From Rhodothermus sp. (GTDB taxonomy: Bacteria > Bacteroidota > Rhodothermia > Rhodothermales > Rhodothermaceae), in the NCBI GenBank assembly GCA_015487635.1, contig WFPM01000131.1, positions 1 to 43,982 on the forward strand: DNA of 43,982 bases, given 5' to 3'. Below the pieces are notes generated by a model, which worked only from the letters and a program-made list of their open reading frames with translations, was not told where the DNA came from and ran no database searches. The translations under genes and the position numbers were made by a program. Positions 1 through 8,860 of this stretch are shown here, piece by piece (position 1 is the stretch's first letter; each line of letters begins with the position of its first letter).

Positions 1-52
1 CGCGCCAGTGCTATGGTCTGCGTGTGCCGCACGGGGATCCGGTCGCGTTCGG

Positions 53-394
53 TTACATCCAGCCGAGCGCCAGCCGGGCTTCGTCCGACATGCGCTCGAT
101 CGTGTAAGGCGGATCAAAGGTCAGCTCGACCCGCGCCTCTTTGACGCCGGGTACCTCCTGCAGACGCATTTCCACCTGACCCGGCAGCGTGCCGGCTACC
201 GGGCAGCCCGGCGCCGTCAGCGTCATCTTGACGTAGACCGATCGGTCTTCAAAAATGCGGATCTCGTAAATCAGGCCGAGATCGTAGATGTTGACCGGAA
301 TCTCCGGGTCGTAGACGCTCTTGAGCGCTTCGATGATGGCCTGCTCCAGTTCCTTATCGCCGGACTGGTTGTCGATGGCAACGTAGGCGGACAT
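53..394 (-). CDS. sufT: SufT-type DUF59/MIP18 Fe-S assembly protein
   Basis: This 113-residue protein is a single DUF59/MIP18 domain. It shows the family motif DPEIPVNIYDLGLIYEI in the first half and the conserved cysteine in TAPGCPVAG near the middle. Members of this family help deliver or mature Fe-S clusters in the cytosol. It is the last gene of the SUF operon and starts 15 bases after sufE stops, which supports the functional call. Length and motif match single-domain SufT proteins. The exact step it performs is not known from sequence. Confidence 0.9.
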   Translation of the reverse strand: MSAYVAIDNQSGDKELEQAIIEALKSVYDPEIPVNIYDLGLIYEIRIFEDRSVYVKMTLTAPGCPVAGTLPGQVEMRLQEVPGVKEARVELTFDPPYTIERMSDEARLALGWM

Positions 395-409
395 AGCCAG
401 CGGATCGGT

Positions 410-853
410 TTAGTTGCGGGATGCCTGCAGGTAGGCCTGCGCGTAGCGGCGCATCTGCTCAATCATGGCTGCCAGGCCGTTTTTGCGTGTGGGCGACAGG
501 TGCGCCTTCAGGCCGATTTCGTCCAGAAAGTCCAGCCGCGCGTTGAGGATGGCTTCCGGAGGCTGACCCGAAAGCACGCGGATCAGCAGGGCCACCAGCC
601 CTTTCGTGATCAGCGCATCGCTGTCGCCTTTGAAATAGACGCGCCCGTCTCGAAACTCGGGCCGGATCCACACCTGCGACTGGCAGCCGTGAATCCGGAA
701 CGCTTCGGTTTTGTATTCCGGCTCAAGCGGTGGAAGCGACTTCCCCAGCTCGATCAGGTACTCGTACTTCTCCATCCAGTCGTCGAAGAGGGCGAATTCT
801 TCGACGAGCTGGCGCGCTCGTGCTTCAATCGTGTCGTTGTGCAGTTCTGCCAT
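410..853 (-). CDS. sufE: SufE sulfur acceptor protein
   Basis: The 147-residue protein matches SufE in length and motifs. The sulfur-accepting cysteine is Cys57 in HGCQSQVW, and the TKGLVALL and GLKAHLSPTRKNGL blocks are typical of the family. SufE takes persulfide sulfur from the SufS cysteine desulfurase and passes it to the SufBCD scaffold. It starts 3 bases after sufS stops, so the two partner enzymes are probably translationally coupled. Confidence 0.95.
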   Translation of the reverse strand: MAELHNDTIEARARQLVEEFALFDDWMEKYEYLIELGKSLPPLEPEYKTEAFRIHGCQSQVWIRPEFRDGRVYFKGDSDALITKGLVALLIRVLSGQPPEAILNARLDFLDEIGLKAHLSPTRKNGLAAMIEQMRRYAQAYLQASRN

Positions 854-856
854 TGC

Positions 857-2113
857 TCAACGTAGCATACGGACAACGCGGTGCAGGGCCTCGACAAGTG
901 CGTCGATCTCTTCGCGCGTGTTGTAAAGCGCCAGCGAGGCGCGGATCGTGCCGGGCAGGCCCAGCCGGTCCATGAGCGGCTGGGTGCAGTGGTGGCCCGT
1001 GCGTACGGCGATGCCCATCTGATCGAGCAACGTGCCGGCGTCGTAGGGATGCACGCCCTCGATGACGAACGAGAGCACGCTGACCTTATGGGGGGCCGTT
1101 CCGATCAGCCGGAGGCCCGGCACTTCCTGCAGGCGCTCGGTGGCGTAACGAAGCAGTTCGTCCTCGTAGTGGGCAACGGCCGTCCGTCCCAGTCCGTTCA
1201 GGTAGGCAACGGCCGCGCCCAGTCCGATGGCCCCTGCAATGTGCGGCGTGCCCGCCTCGAACTTATAGGGCAGGCGGTTGTAGGTGGTGCGCTCGAAGGT
1301 GACGCGCTCGATCATATCGCCGCCGCCCTGGTAAGGCGGCATGGCTTCGAGCAGCTCGGCCTTGCCGTAAAGGATGCCGATGCCCGTGGGACCGTACATC
1401 TTGTGGCCGGAGAAACAGTAAAAGTCGCAGTCCAGCTCGGCCACGTTCACTTCCAGGTGCTGGATGGCCTGCGCTCCGTCGACAAGCACCGGGATGCCGC
1501 GGGCGTGTGCCATCCGGATGATTTCCCGGACCGGATTGACCGTGCCCAGGGCGTTCGATACGTGCGCGATGGCCACCAGGCGCGTGCGCTCCGTCAGCGC
1601 ACGTTCCAACGCCTCCAGGTCGAGCACGCCCCGCTCGTCCACCGGCACGACGCGTAGCCGCGCGCCTTTTTCCTCGCAGAGGAGTTGCCAGGGGACGATG
1701 TTCGAGTGGTGCTCCATGGCCGAGAGCACGATCTCGTCCCCCTCGCCGACGTGCCGGCGGCCGTAGGTGGCGGCCACCAGGTTGATGCTCTCGGTGGTGC
1801 CCCGCGTAAAGATTACCTGCGAGGGATCCGGCGCGCCGATGAACGCGGCCACCAGGCGCCGCGCCTCGTCGTAGGCGTCGGAGGCGATCTGGCTCAGGTA
1901 GTGCACGCCGCGGTGGACGTTGGCATTCTCGCGCAGGTAGAAGTCGCGGATGCGGTCAATGACCACCTGCGGTTTCTGGGTAGTGGCCGCATTGTCGAGG
2001 TACACGAGCGGCCGGCCGTCATAGATGCGCTGGTGCAGGGCTGGAAAGTCGGCCCGCACACGCGCCACGTCGAACGTGGTCTGCAGTCCGGTGCTGTCGA
2101 CGGAGGCAGGCAT
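857..2113 (-). CDS. sufS: SufS cysteine desulfurase
   Basis: This 418-residue fold-type I PLP enzyme releases sulfur from L-cysteine for Fe-S cluster assembly. It has the N-terminal YLDNAATTQKP block, the aldimine-forming lysine K238 in SGHKMYG and the persulfide-carrying cysteine C376 in RTGHHCTQP. The compact active-site cysteine motif marks the SufS/CsdA (group II) type rather than IscS, which fits an adjacent sufE. It lies between sufD (28-base gap) and sufE in a complete SUF operon. Confidence 0.97.
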   Translation of the reverse strand: MPASVDSTGLQTTFDVARVRADFPALHQRIYDGRPLVYLDNAATTQKPQVVIDRIRDFYLRENANVHRGVHYLSQIASDAYDEARRLVAAFIGAPDPSQVIFTRGTTESINLVAATYGRRHVGEGDEIVLSAMEHHSNIVPWQLLCEEKGARLRVVPVDERGVLDLEALERALTERTRLVAIAHVSNALGTVNPVREIIRMAHARGIPVLVDGAQAIQHLEVNVAELDCDFYCFSGHKMYGPTGIGILYGKAELLEAMPPYQGGGDMIERVTFERTTYNRLPYKFEAGTPHIAGAIGLGAAVAYLNGLGRTAVAHYEDELLRYATERLQEVPGLRLIGTAPHKVSVLSFVIEGVHPYDAGTLLDQMGIAVRTGHHCTQPLMDRLGLPGTIRASLALYNTREEIDALVEALHRVVRMLR

Positions 2114-2141
2114 GGTGTAGCAGGGTTGGTGAGCGTTCGGG

Positions 2142-3476
2142 TCAGGCGCCGAAGCGTCCGGCTACCAGTTCGTCAAGGTAAGCCCGGAGTGGCTCGACGG
2201 TGATCTGGTCGAGCACATCGCGGGCGAAGGCCAGCAGCATCATGGCCCGGGCTTTCTGGAGCGTCAGGCCACGGGTCCGCAGGTAGAAGATGCCGTCTTC
2301 GTCGAGCTGGCCGATGGCGGCGCCGTGCGTGCAGCGCACGTCGTCGGCGTAGATCTCCAGCTCGGGCTTCGAGTACATACGGGCTTCGCGCGTCAGTACG
2401 ATGCTCTTGTTCGACTGGTAGGCGTTCGTCTGCTGGGCGTGCGGCCGCACGAGCACCTTTCCGTTGAAGACGCCCGTCGCTTCGTCGTCCAGAATGCCTT
2501 TGTAGAGCTCGTTGCTGACGCAATTTGGGACGGCGTGGTCGATCATCGTGTGGTTGTCGATGTGCATCGACCCGCGTCCCAGGAAGAAGCCATACAGGTG
2601 CGCCTCACCTTCCTGGTCGTCGAAGCGCACGGATACGTTGTTTCGGACCAGCGCACCGCCCAGCGTGAGCGTGCCGTTCGTATAGCAGGCGCCGCCTTCC
2701 AGGTAGGCCTGCGTGCTGAAAATGCCAGAGGCGGCTTCGCCTTCAAGGCGCAGGTCGTACTGGTGCACCTCGGCGCCCTGTCCGGCGAACACCTCGGTGA
2801 CGCCGTTGGTGAACGTACGCTGCGCAGTCCGGCTGTGGCCGCTGGTCACCAGCTTGAGCGAGGCGCCCGGTGCGGCCACTACCACGTTGCGCGGCTGCAG
2901 GAACAGCTCCTCGTCCGTGTCGATCAGGTGGAGCACATGCACCGGGCGTTCGAGCACAGTGCCTTCGGGCACATACAGGAAGAAGCCGTCCCGGGCGAAG
3001 GCGGTATTGAGTGCCAGGAAGGGTTCGTTTTCAAAGTCGAGGTAGTGCGCAAAGTACTTTTCGAACAGGTCGGCATGCCGACGGGCGGCCGCTTCCAGGC
3101 CGGTCAGCACGACACCCTCAGGAAGGTCCGAAGTCGTCGAAAGCTCCGGCACGAAGCGGCCGTTGACGAGCACGACGCGGTAGGCGTCCAGCTCAGGGAT
3201 CGCGTAGCCGGCCAGCGTCTGTTCGGTCAGCGCTGGCACCGTCGGCATGGGATCGATCCGGTACGGGTGCTGGAGCACCTTCGCAATGGGTGTATATTTC
3301 CAAGCTTCCGACTTGCGCCCCGGGAAACCCAGCACGCCGAAGCGTTCGATGGCTTTCCGGCGCAGGGTGGCCAGGTGCTCGCTCGTGCCGTTGAGCACTT
3401 CGCCTGCGTAGGCCTCAAACGCGTGCAGGAAGCGGTCTTCCGGACGCGTCGTCGTGGCGGTCAATGTAGTGGTCAT
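2142..3476 (-). CDS. sufD: SufD scaffold subunit
   Basis: The 444-residue protein is the SufD partner of SufB in the SufBC2D cluster scaffold. The C-terminal half holds the beta-helix core typical of the family, with KPELEIYADDVRCTHGAAIGQL carrying the conserved histidine after the cysteine (THGA). The N-terminal third is the more variable helical domain, including GRKSEAWKYTPI. It follows sufC by 56 bases and precedes sufS by 28 bases. Confidence 0.95.
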   Translation of the reverse strand: MTTTLTATTTRPEDRFLHAFEAYAGEVLNGTSEHLATLRRKAIERFGVLGFPGRKSEAWKYTPIAKVLQHPYRIDPMPTVPALTEQTLAGYAIPELDAYRVVLVNGRFVPELSTTSDLPEGVVLTGLEAAARRHADLFEKYFAHYLDFENEPFLALNTAFARDGFFLYVPEGTVLERPVHVLHLIDTDEELFLQPRNVVVAAPGASLKLVTSGHSRTAQRTFTNGVTEVFAGQGAEVHQYDLRLEGEAASGIFSTQAYLEGGACYTNGTLTLGGALVRNNVSVRFDDQEGEAHLYGFFLGRGSMHIDNHTMIDHAVPNCVSNELYKGILDDEATGVFNGKVLVRPHAQQTNAYQSNKSIVLTREARMYSKPELEIYADDVRCTHGAAIGQLDEDGIFYLRTRGLTLQKARAMMLLAFARDVLDQITVEPLRAYLDELVAGRFGA

Positions 3477-3532
3477 CGTCTATTGCTCAGGGTTTGATCC
3501 GTGGGTTGTGTGATCCGATGCCGGGAAGCGGC

Positions 3533-4297
3533 TCAGGCGACCAGCCCGACCTCTTCTTTGATCCAGTCGTAGCCCTTTTCCTCGAGCTCCAGGGCCAGGC
3601 TCTTGTCGCCCGAGCGGACAATCCGGCCGTCGACCATCACGTGCACGTAGTCCGGCACGATGTAGTTGAGCAGGCGCTGATAGTGCGTGATGATGACGAA
3701 GGCCCGATCAGGGGAACGCAGCTTGTTGACGCCGTCGGCCACTGCGCGCAGCGCGTCGATGTCGAGTCCGGAGTCCGTTTCGTCCAAGATGGCCAGCCGG
3801 GGCTCCAGCATGGCAAGCTGGAAGATCTCGCTGCGCTTTTTTTCACCGCCCGAGAAGCCTTCGTTGACCGAACGCTGCTTCAGGCTGGGATCAAGACCCA
3901 CCAGCGCGGCCTTTTCTTTCAGCAGCTTCATGAACTCGGCCGGGCTGAGCGGGGGCAATCCCCGGTGCTCGCGGATGGCCTTGAGCGCTTCGCGGAGGAA
4001 CGTGGCCATATTGACACCCGGCAACTCGACCGGATACTGGAAGGCCAGGAACACGCCTTCCCGGGCCCGCTCGTCGGGCTCCATCTCCAGCAGGTTTTTG
4101 CCGTCGTAGAGCACCTCGCCCTCGGTGACCTCGTAGTCTTCGCGTCCGGCCAGAACCGAGGCCAGCGTGCTCTTGCCTGATCCGTTTGGGCCCATGATGG
4201 CGTGCACCTCGCCGGCGTTGACCGTCAGGTTGACGCCCTTGAGAATCTCCTTTTCTTCGACGCGTGCGTGCAGGTTACGGATTTCCAGCAGTGCCAT
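3533..4297 (-). CDS. sufC: SufC ATPase of the SUF scaffold
   Basis: This 254-residue soluble ABC ATPase drives shape changes of the SufBD scaffold. It has the Walker A motif GPNGSGKST, the ABC signature [11 protein letters not shown] and the Walker B motif [12 protein letters not shown]. The SGGEKKR signature and the [10 protein letters not shown] run are characteristic of SufC rather than of transport ATPases. It lies between sufB and sufD. Confidence 0.97.
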   Translation of the reverse strand: MALLEIRNLHARVEEKEILKGVNLTVNAGEVHAIMGPNGSGKSTLASVLAGREDYEVTEGEVLYDGKNLLEMEPDERAREGVFLAFQYPVELPGVNMATFLREALKAIREHRGLPPLSPAEFMKLLKEKAALVGLDPSLKQRSVNEGFSGGEKKRSEIFQLAMLEPRLAILDETDSGLDIDALRAVADGVNKLRSPDRAFVIITHYQRLLNYIVPDYVHVMVDGRIVRSGDKSLALELEEKGYDWIKEEVGLVA

Positions 4298-4347
4298 AGG
4301 TTTATCTCAGGTTTGGAGTTTACGGGAAAAACCACAACGGAGAAACA

Positions 4348-5808
4348 TCAGCCGACGCTACCTTCCAGTTCGATGGCCAGCAGTTTCTGGGCCTCCATGG
4401 CGAATTCCATCGGAAGCTGCGCCAGCACTTCTTTGCAGAAGCCGTTGACGATCAGCTTGATGGCCGTTTCTTCGCTCAGGCCGCGCTGCTGGCAGTAGAA
4501 AATCTGGTCTTCGCCGATCTTGGACGTCGTGGCTTCGTGTTCGACCTGGGCCGTCGGGTTTTCGATTTCAAGGTAGGGGAAGGTGTGCGCGCCGCACTTG
4601 TCGCCCAGCAGCATCGAGTCACACTGAGAGAAGTTGCGGGCATTGTCGGCCGTGCGGGCCACCTTGACCAGCCCGCGGTAGCTGTTGTTCGAGTAGCCGG
4701 CCGCAATGCCCTTCGAGATGATCGTGCTGCGTGTGTTGCGACCCAGGTGGATCATTTTCGTACCCGTGTCGGCCTGCTGATAGCCCTTGGTGAAGGCCAC
4801 CGAGTAGAATTCGCCGACCGAGTTGTCGCCCTTCAGGATGACGCTCGGATACTTCCAGGTGATGGCCGAGCCCGTCTCGAGCTGCGTCCAGGAGATCTTC
4901 GAGTTTTCGCCCAGGCAGATGCCGCGCTTGGTGACGAAGTTGTAGACGCCCCCCTTACCTTCGGCATCGCCCGGGTACCAGTTCTGGACGGTCGAGTACT
5001 TGATCTCGGCGTCCTTCAGGGCGATCAGCTCGACGACGGCCGCATGGAGCTGGTGCTCGTCGCGCATGGGGGCCGTGCAGCCCTCCAGGTAGCTCACGTA
5101 GGAGCCCTCGTCGGCGATGATCAGCGTGCGCTCAAACTGCCCTGTGCCGGCCGTGTTGATCCGGAAGTAAGTGCTCAGCTCCATGGGACAGCGCACGCCC
5201 TTGGGCACGTAGACGAACGAGCCGTCGGAGAAGACGGCCGAGTTGAGCGCGGCGAAGAAGTTGTCGGTGTAGGGAACGACCGAACCCAGGTACTTTTTCA
5301 CCAGCTCGGGATAGTTTTCGATGGCCTCGCCCATCGAGCAGAAGATGATCCCGTGCTTGGCCAGCTCTTCCTTGAAGGTGGTGGCCACCGACACGCTGTC
5401 CATCACCGCGTCGACGGCCACGCCGGCCAGCCGCATCTGCTCGTCGAGTGGAATACCGAGCTTGCGGAATGTTTCCAGAATCTTGGGATCGACTTCGTCC
5501 AGGCTCTTGTAACGCGGCTTCCGCTGTGGGGCCGCATAGTAGCTGATCGCCTGGAAGTCGATGTCCGGGTACTTCAGGTGCGCCCAGCGCGGGTAGGTCT
5601 CCTCATAGCGCTCCAGCAGGCTCATGAAATAGCGGAACGCCCGCAGGCGCCACTCCCGCATCCAGTCCGGCTCACCGCGCCGGTCCGAGATGTAGTGGAT
5701 GACCTCCTCGCTCAGGCCGGGAGGCGCCTTTTCGACCTCGATGTCGGTTTCGAACCCGTACTTGTAATCGCTCTGGGCGATCTGTTGCAGGTAGGCGGTG
5801 TCGCTCAT
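4348..5808 (-). CDS. sufB: SufB Fe-S scaffold subunit
   Basis: The 486-residue protein is the cluster-building subunit of the SufBCD scaffold. The C-terminal core has the block [20 protein letters not shown], whose first cysteine aligns with the one needed for de novo cluster assembly, followed by the conserved [10 protein letters not shown] block. It is the first gene of a six-gene operon. The promoter region at 5917-5947 lies about 110 bases upstream of the ATG. No clear Shine-Dalgarno sequence is seen, which is common in this phylum. Confidence 0.97.
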   Translation of the reverse strand: MSDTAYLQQIAQSDYKYGFETDIEVEKAPPGLSEEVIHYISDRRGEPDWMREWRLRAFRYFMSLLERYEETYPRWAHLKYPDIDFQAISYYAAPQRKPRYKSLDEVDPKILETFRKLGIPLDEQMRLAGVAVDAVMDSVSVATTFKEELAKHGIIFCSMGEAIENYPELVKKYLGSVVPYTDNFFAALNSAVFSDGSFVYVPKGVRCPMELSTYFRINTAGTGQFERTLIIADEGSYVSYLEGCTAPMRDEHQLHAAVVELIALKDAEIKYSTVQNWYPGDAEGKGGVYNFVTKRGICLGENSKISWTQLETGSAITWKYPSVILKGDNSVGEFYSVAFTKGYQQADTGTKMIHLGRNTRSTIISKGIAAGYSNNSYRGLVKVARTADNARNFSQCDSMLLGDKCGAHTFPYLEIENPTAQVEHEATTSKIGEDQIFYCQQRGLSEETAIKLIVNGFCKEVLAQLPMEFAMEAQKLLAIELEGSVG

Positions 5809-5916
5809 AAGGCGTAACGGGTTTTAAAGGGTTCAGGATGGTCGTTGCGTTTACTATAAGTACAAGGCCAATGCCGGGACCGAATCGGCCCGAAAATGGC
5901 TGCGGAATGACGCTTT

Positions 5917-5947
5917 GTAAACTAAAGTTTACACTCTTTTATGTCAA
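5917..5947 (-). promoter_or_regulatory. sufB promoter with palindromic operator over the -10
   Basis: On the minus strand TTGACA (5947-5942) is followed after exactly 17 bases by TAGTTT (5924-5919), a good housekeeping-type promoter pointing at sufB. The palindrome GTAAACTAAAGTTTAC (5917-5932, 7-base arms, 2-base centre) covers the -10 element. A dyad at this position suggests a repressor site. Rrf2-family Fe-S regulators commonly control suf operons, but the binding protein here is not known. Confidence 0.6.
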
Positions 5948-5970
5948 CGCTGGATTACGAACCATCTGGT

Positions 5971-6002
5971 TGACAGAACGTTCCGAGTGGTGGAACCTGT
6001 CA
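5971..6002 (+). promoter_or_regulatory. inverted repeat upstream of the IscA-type gene
   Basis: TGACAG (5971-5976) and GTTCC (5980-5984) pair with GGAAC (5992-5996) and CTGTCA (5997-6002). This gives an 11-base-pair stem with a three-base bulge and a 7-base loop. The inner part GTTCC-N7-GGAAC could equally be a protein-binding dyad. It lies 73 bases before the ATG at 6076. Whether it acts as DNA or RNA cannot be told from sequence. Confidence 0.4.
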
Positions 6003-6075
6003 GAGTGCGTGCCGGTTGTGCTGGCGTGAGGTAAGCAGCAGGTTTGAACGCAGCTATCATCTTTTTGAAAACGCC

Positions 6076-6408
6076 ATGGAATTGCAGATCACCGAACGGG
6101 CACTGGCGCGCATTCGGGAAATTGCCGCCAGCGAAGGGGTGGATCTCGGGCAGACCATGCTGCGCATTGCTGTGGTACCCGGCGGCTGTTCGGGGCTGAC
6201 CTACGAGCTGGGCTGGGATACCACGTTGCAGGCGCAGGATCTGACGGCGCAGTTCGATGGCGTGCAGGTGGTCATCGACCGGCGGAGCTACCTGTACCTG
6301 AAGGGGACGACGCTGGACTTTACCGACGGGCTGGAAGGCCGGGGTTTTCATTTCGTCAACCCGCAGGCCGCGCGTACCTGTGCCTGCGGCGAGTCGTTCG
6401 GGCTCTGA
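6076..6408 (+). CDS. HesB/IscA-type Fe-S carrier protein
   Basis: The 110-residue protein is an A-type carrier that binds Fe-S clusters or iron and passes them to apoproteins. It has the three family cysteines: C38 in GGCSGLTYEL, and C102 and C104 in the C-terminal TCACGESF. The usual Cys-Gly-Cys is Cys-Ala-Cys here. The ATG at 6076 is chosen because MELQITERAL matches the normal family N-terminus, although the frame stays open 60 bases further upstream. It is divergent from the SUF operon and probably works with it. Confidence 0.92.
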   Translation: MELQITERALARIREIAASEGVDLGQTMLRIAVVPGGCSGLTYELGWDTTLQAQDLTAQFDGVQVVIDRRSYLYLKGTTLDFTDGLEGRGFHFVNPQAARTCACGESFGL

Positions 6409-6417
6409 GCGGGCGCT

Positions 6418-7476
6418 TCAATCGAACCGATACAACCGCACTTCGATTTCCCGCACGTCCCGTGATGGGCGTTCCCACTGGATCAGGATAGGACTCTGAT
6501 AGCGGCCCTGGCGGATTGTCGGCCGGCCCGTAGCGTCCGGCGCTACGAGCAGGTGCAGGCCGCGTTTCATGCGCAGAAAACGGGCGGCCGGCAGCGCCAG
6601 AAATTTGTTCAGCACGCGCTCGACGAGCGATTCGTTCAGCCGCAGCCGGTCTATGAATTCGTTGGCCAGACGCACCAGGTCGTATTTCGCATAGTTAAGC
6701 GCTTTGCCCGGCACGGCCCGCGGGTTCTGCAACGCGTGACGGCCGGTTTCGGCCATGAAGCGCAGCGGGTTGCGCAGCACCTCGGCCAAGTCGTGCCGCA
6801 TGAGCAGCGTCTCGTATTCATTGACGGTCAGCGCGGCGTGCTGCTCCTCGGCGGGTAGGAGCAGGTCGAGCCGTCCGTGCCGCAGATTGAAACTGCCCAG
6901 CCATGCATGTAGCTCTTCAAAGAAGCCCAGCGTGTGGTCGCGCAGGTTGACGGAGGCGATGCGGTGGGCGGGCATCGCTATGGCGAAGCGATGGGTGGCC
7001 AGGCGTTCCGTGCGATTGAAGCCCACAACGGTCGTCTGGCGGGTGCGCGCGTGTCCGTCGTAGACGCCATCGAGGTCCACGAAGTAGACGGGACGGTCGG
7101 GCATGTGGCGGTAGCAGGCAGCGGGGAGCAGACCGGCCCCGATGTAGGTCAGGTGGGCGTCGGCATTGCGGGGTTCGTGCCGGCGCTCTTCTTCATTCAA
7201 TTCCGTGCGCAGCTCCAGTCGATCATGACGGTACCCGGCCTCTGGCGGAAACAGCCGCTGGAAACTCCGGAAGAAGGCTTCCAGCGCGTCGCGCCGGTAC
7301 CCCAGACGCTCGCAGAGCCGCTGTTCGGGGTAACCGGCCGTGGTGTGGTAGGAGTAGTAGAGCGCCCGGTGATGGCGACGGAGAAAGTCGGGCTCGATTT
7401 CCCGGATGTGGGCCGTGACGTCGATCAGATCCAGCCGCGCCTGCGGCCGGAGCGCCAGCGTCAACTCAGTAGGCAT
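6418..7476 (-). CDS. uncharacterised protein with YjbQ-like N-terminal half
   Basis: The product is about 352 residues from the ATG at 7476, where a plausible N-terminus MPTELTLALRPQARLDLIDVT begins. The frame remains open upstream. The N-terminal half shows blocks reminiscent of the UPF0047/YjbQ family: a YHTTAGY stretch, then NADAHLTYIGAGL, then PVYFVDLDGVYDG. The C-terminal half (roughly residues 190-352) is not recognised and has no membrane segment or known motif. YjbQ proteins are usually about 140 residues, so this would be an enlarged relative. I see no basis for naming a reaction. It converges on the IscA-type gene, with 9 bases between the stops. Confidence 0.6.
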   Translation of the reverse strand: MPTELTLALRPQARLDLIDVTAHIREIEPDFLRRHHRALYYSYHTTAGYPEQRLCERLGYRRDALEAFFRSFQRLFPPEAGYRHDRLELRTELNEEERRHEPRNADAHLTYIGAGLLPAACYRHMPDRPVYFVDLDGVYDGHARTRQTTVVGFNRTERLATHRFAIAMPAHRIASVNLRDHTLGFFEELHAWLGSFNLRHGRLDLLLPAEEQHAALTVNEYETLLMRHDLAEVLRNPLRFMAETGRHALQNPRAVPGKALNYAKYDLVRLANEFIDRLRLNESLVERVLNKFLALPAARFLRMKRGLHLLVAPDATGRPTIRQGRYQSPILIQWERPSRDVREIEVRLYRFD

Positions 7477-7553
7477 GACGTCGGACGATAAAAACCGAAC
7501 AACTTCAAGAATGTAACAAAAAAAGCGAATGCGCTTCCAATGAAGGAGGGCGT

Positions 7554-7582
7554 TTGGATTCCGTGAATTTGTGTCGTAATAT
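7554..7582 (+). promoter_or_regulatory. probable promoter of the CBS-domain gene
   Basis: TTGGAT (7554-7559) and TAATAT (7577-7582) are separated by exactly 17 bases on the plus strand. Transcription would start near 7589, about 24 bases before the ATG at 7613. The match is reasonable but untested. Confidence 0.45.
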
Positions 7583-7612
7583 AAAGGCAACATGAAATAA
7601 TTGCCAGCGGCT

Positions 7613-8047
7613 ATGACGGTGCGCGATGTGCTGCGCGGCAAGCCCGCGCGTGTGATCACGGTGGAAGCAGACTCGCCGGTTCTGGAGGCGGTGAAGCGGC
7701 TTCGGGAACATCAGATCGGTGCCATGCCGGTCGTGGATGATCGGGCCCGGATGATCGGCCTGTTTACAGAACGCGACGTGGTGTGGCGACTGGCCGAAAA
7801 GGGAGCGGCCTTACTGGAGGAGCCGGTACGCCGCTGCATGACCAGTCCCGTGCATTTCTGTAAGCCGGACGATTCGATCCGCGACGTGATGTGGCAGATG
7901 ACCTATCGTCGCATTCGCCATCTCCCGGTCGTCGAAGACGGACGGCTTATCGGCATGATCAGCATTGGCGACGTGGTCAAGTCGCGTCTGGAAGAACTCG
8001 AAGAAGAGGCCCGCGTGCTGCGCGACATGGTGGTGGCCGGTCGGTAG
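7613..8047 (+). CDS. two-CBS-domain protein
   Basis: This 144-residue protein consists of a CBS pair. CBS 1 runs from about residue 8 to 60 (VITVEADSPVLEAVKRL..IGAMPVVDD..IGLFTERDV). CBS 2 runs from about 72 to 125 (SPVHFCKPDDSIRDV..RIRHLPVVEDGRLIGMISIGDVV). A short helical tail rich in Glu follows. CBS pairs bind adenine nucleotides and act as energy or redox sensors. No partner domain is attached. The ATG at 7613 is preferred over a TTG four codons earlier because MTVRDVL is a normal start. Its stop lies one base from the convergent nosL stop. Confidence 0.9.
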   Translation: MTVRDVLRGKPARVITVEADSPVLEAVKRLREHQIGAMPVVDDRARMIGLFTERDVVWRLAEKGAALLEEPVRRCMTSPVHFCKPDDSIRDVMWQMTYRRIRHLPVVEDGRLIGMISIGDVVKSRLEELEEEARVLRDMVVAGR

Positions 8048-8048
8048 G

Positions 8049-8534
8049 TCAACGCAGCCGCACGGGTTCAGGCGGCGGGTTCGCCCGGAGGGTATCGAAG
8101 CGGGTGCGCGTGCCGCCGAGCGTATGGGCCAGACTGTCGGCTGCCAGCGAATCGCCCAGCGCTACAATGCCGTAGCCCATCGGGGTGATCAGCCGATCGC
8201 TGCGCACAAAGAACGCCTGCGGGGCACGGAGCCATCGCTCCTGAAGGTAGTCATGAACCCAGATGCGGGCGTCGGCGGCTTCGGGATGTTCGTGCAGGTA
8301 GTGCAGCAGGCAGCCGATGTCGTCGAAGCGCCGCTCCTGACCGTCCGCCGTGCGTAGCGCGGCCGCATAGCGCGGTTCGCCGATGAGCATGCGGCAGTAG
8401 TCGCAAGCATCGTGCCCGAAGCGAATGACCGGTGGCCGGTCCGGCTCCGGTGCCGGCCGACAGGCCCCCAGCAGGAGCAGTAGGATCAGAAGATAGAACC
8501 ACGACGGTCTGAAGCTGTATAAAACTGTAACCAT
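8049..8534 (-). CDS. nosL: NosL copper-binding lipoprotein
   Basis: The 161-residue lipoprotein has a signal peptide ending in the lipobox LLGAC, with Cys25 as the lipidated residue. The NosL copper site C-D-Y-C-R-M follows at C44, C47 and M49. The MGYGIVAL segment near residue 118 is also typical. NosL delivers copper(I) for assembly of the NosZ CuZ centre in the periplasm. In other nos operons it follows nosY directly. Here a toxin-antitoxin pair on the opposite strand separates the two. Confidence 0.9.
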   Translation of the reverse strand: MVTVLYSFRPSWFYLLILLLLLGACRPAPEPDRPPVIRFGHDACDYCRMLIGEPRYAAALRTADGQERRFDDIGCLLHYLHEHPEAADARIWVHDYLQERWLRAPQAFFVRSDRLITPMGYGIVALGDSLAADSLAHTLGGTRTRFDTLRANPPPEPVRLR

Positions 8535-8560
8535 TTTGTCTGAAAAGTTTGTACCCAGTT

Positions 8561-8860
8561 ATGCGCAAATCGCTGCAGGACATTCTTACCCTGCTGGCCT
8601 GTCATCGCGAGGCGCTGCAGCAACAGTTCGGGGTTCGGCGCCTGGGTCTGTTTGGTTCGCGTGTGCGGGGCGATTTTCGACAAGATAGCGATATTGACAT
8701 TCTTGTAGCCTTCGAACAATCGCCGGGCTGGGAGATTGTTGATCTGAAAACCTACCTGGAAGATCTGCTGGAGGAGCCGGTTGATCTCGTAACGGAAAAT
8801 GCCGTTCGACGCCGACCACTGCTCTGGGATTCGATTCAGCAGGAACTCGTCTATGTCTAA
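8561..8860 (+). CDS. mntA: MntA-type nucleotidyltransferase antitoxin
   Basis: The 99-residue protein is a minimal nucleotidyltransferase with the full GSx10DxD motif: G32, S33, D44 and D46 in GSRVRGDFRQDSDIDIL. In characterised HepT/MntA systems this antitoxin transfers AMP to a tyrosine of the HepT toxin and blocks it. The ATG at 8561 is preferred over a TTG at 8549. It overlaps the hepT start by 8 bases, the usual coupled arrangement. Only 26 bases separate its start from the divergent nosL start, so its promoter must lie within or beside the nosL 5' end. Confidence 0.92.
   Translation: MRKSLQDILTLLACHREALQQQFGVRRLGLFGSRVRGDFRQDSDIDILVAFEQSPGWEIVDLKTYLEDLLEEPVDLVTENAVRRRPLLWDSIQQELVYV

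Noticed and set aside
2325-3497. Long plus-strand open frame opposite sufD
   Set aside because: It mirrors a clear gene on the other strand. GC-rich codon use leaves the antisense frame open, and the translation shows no family motif.
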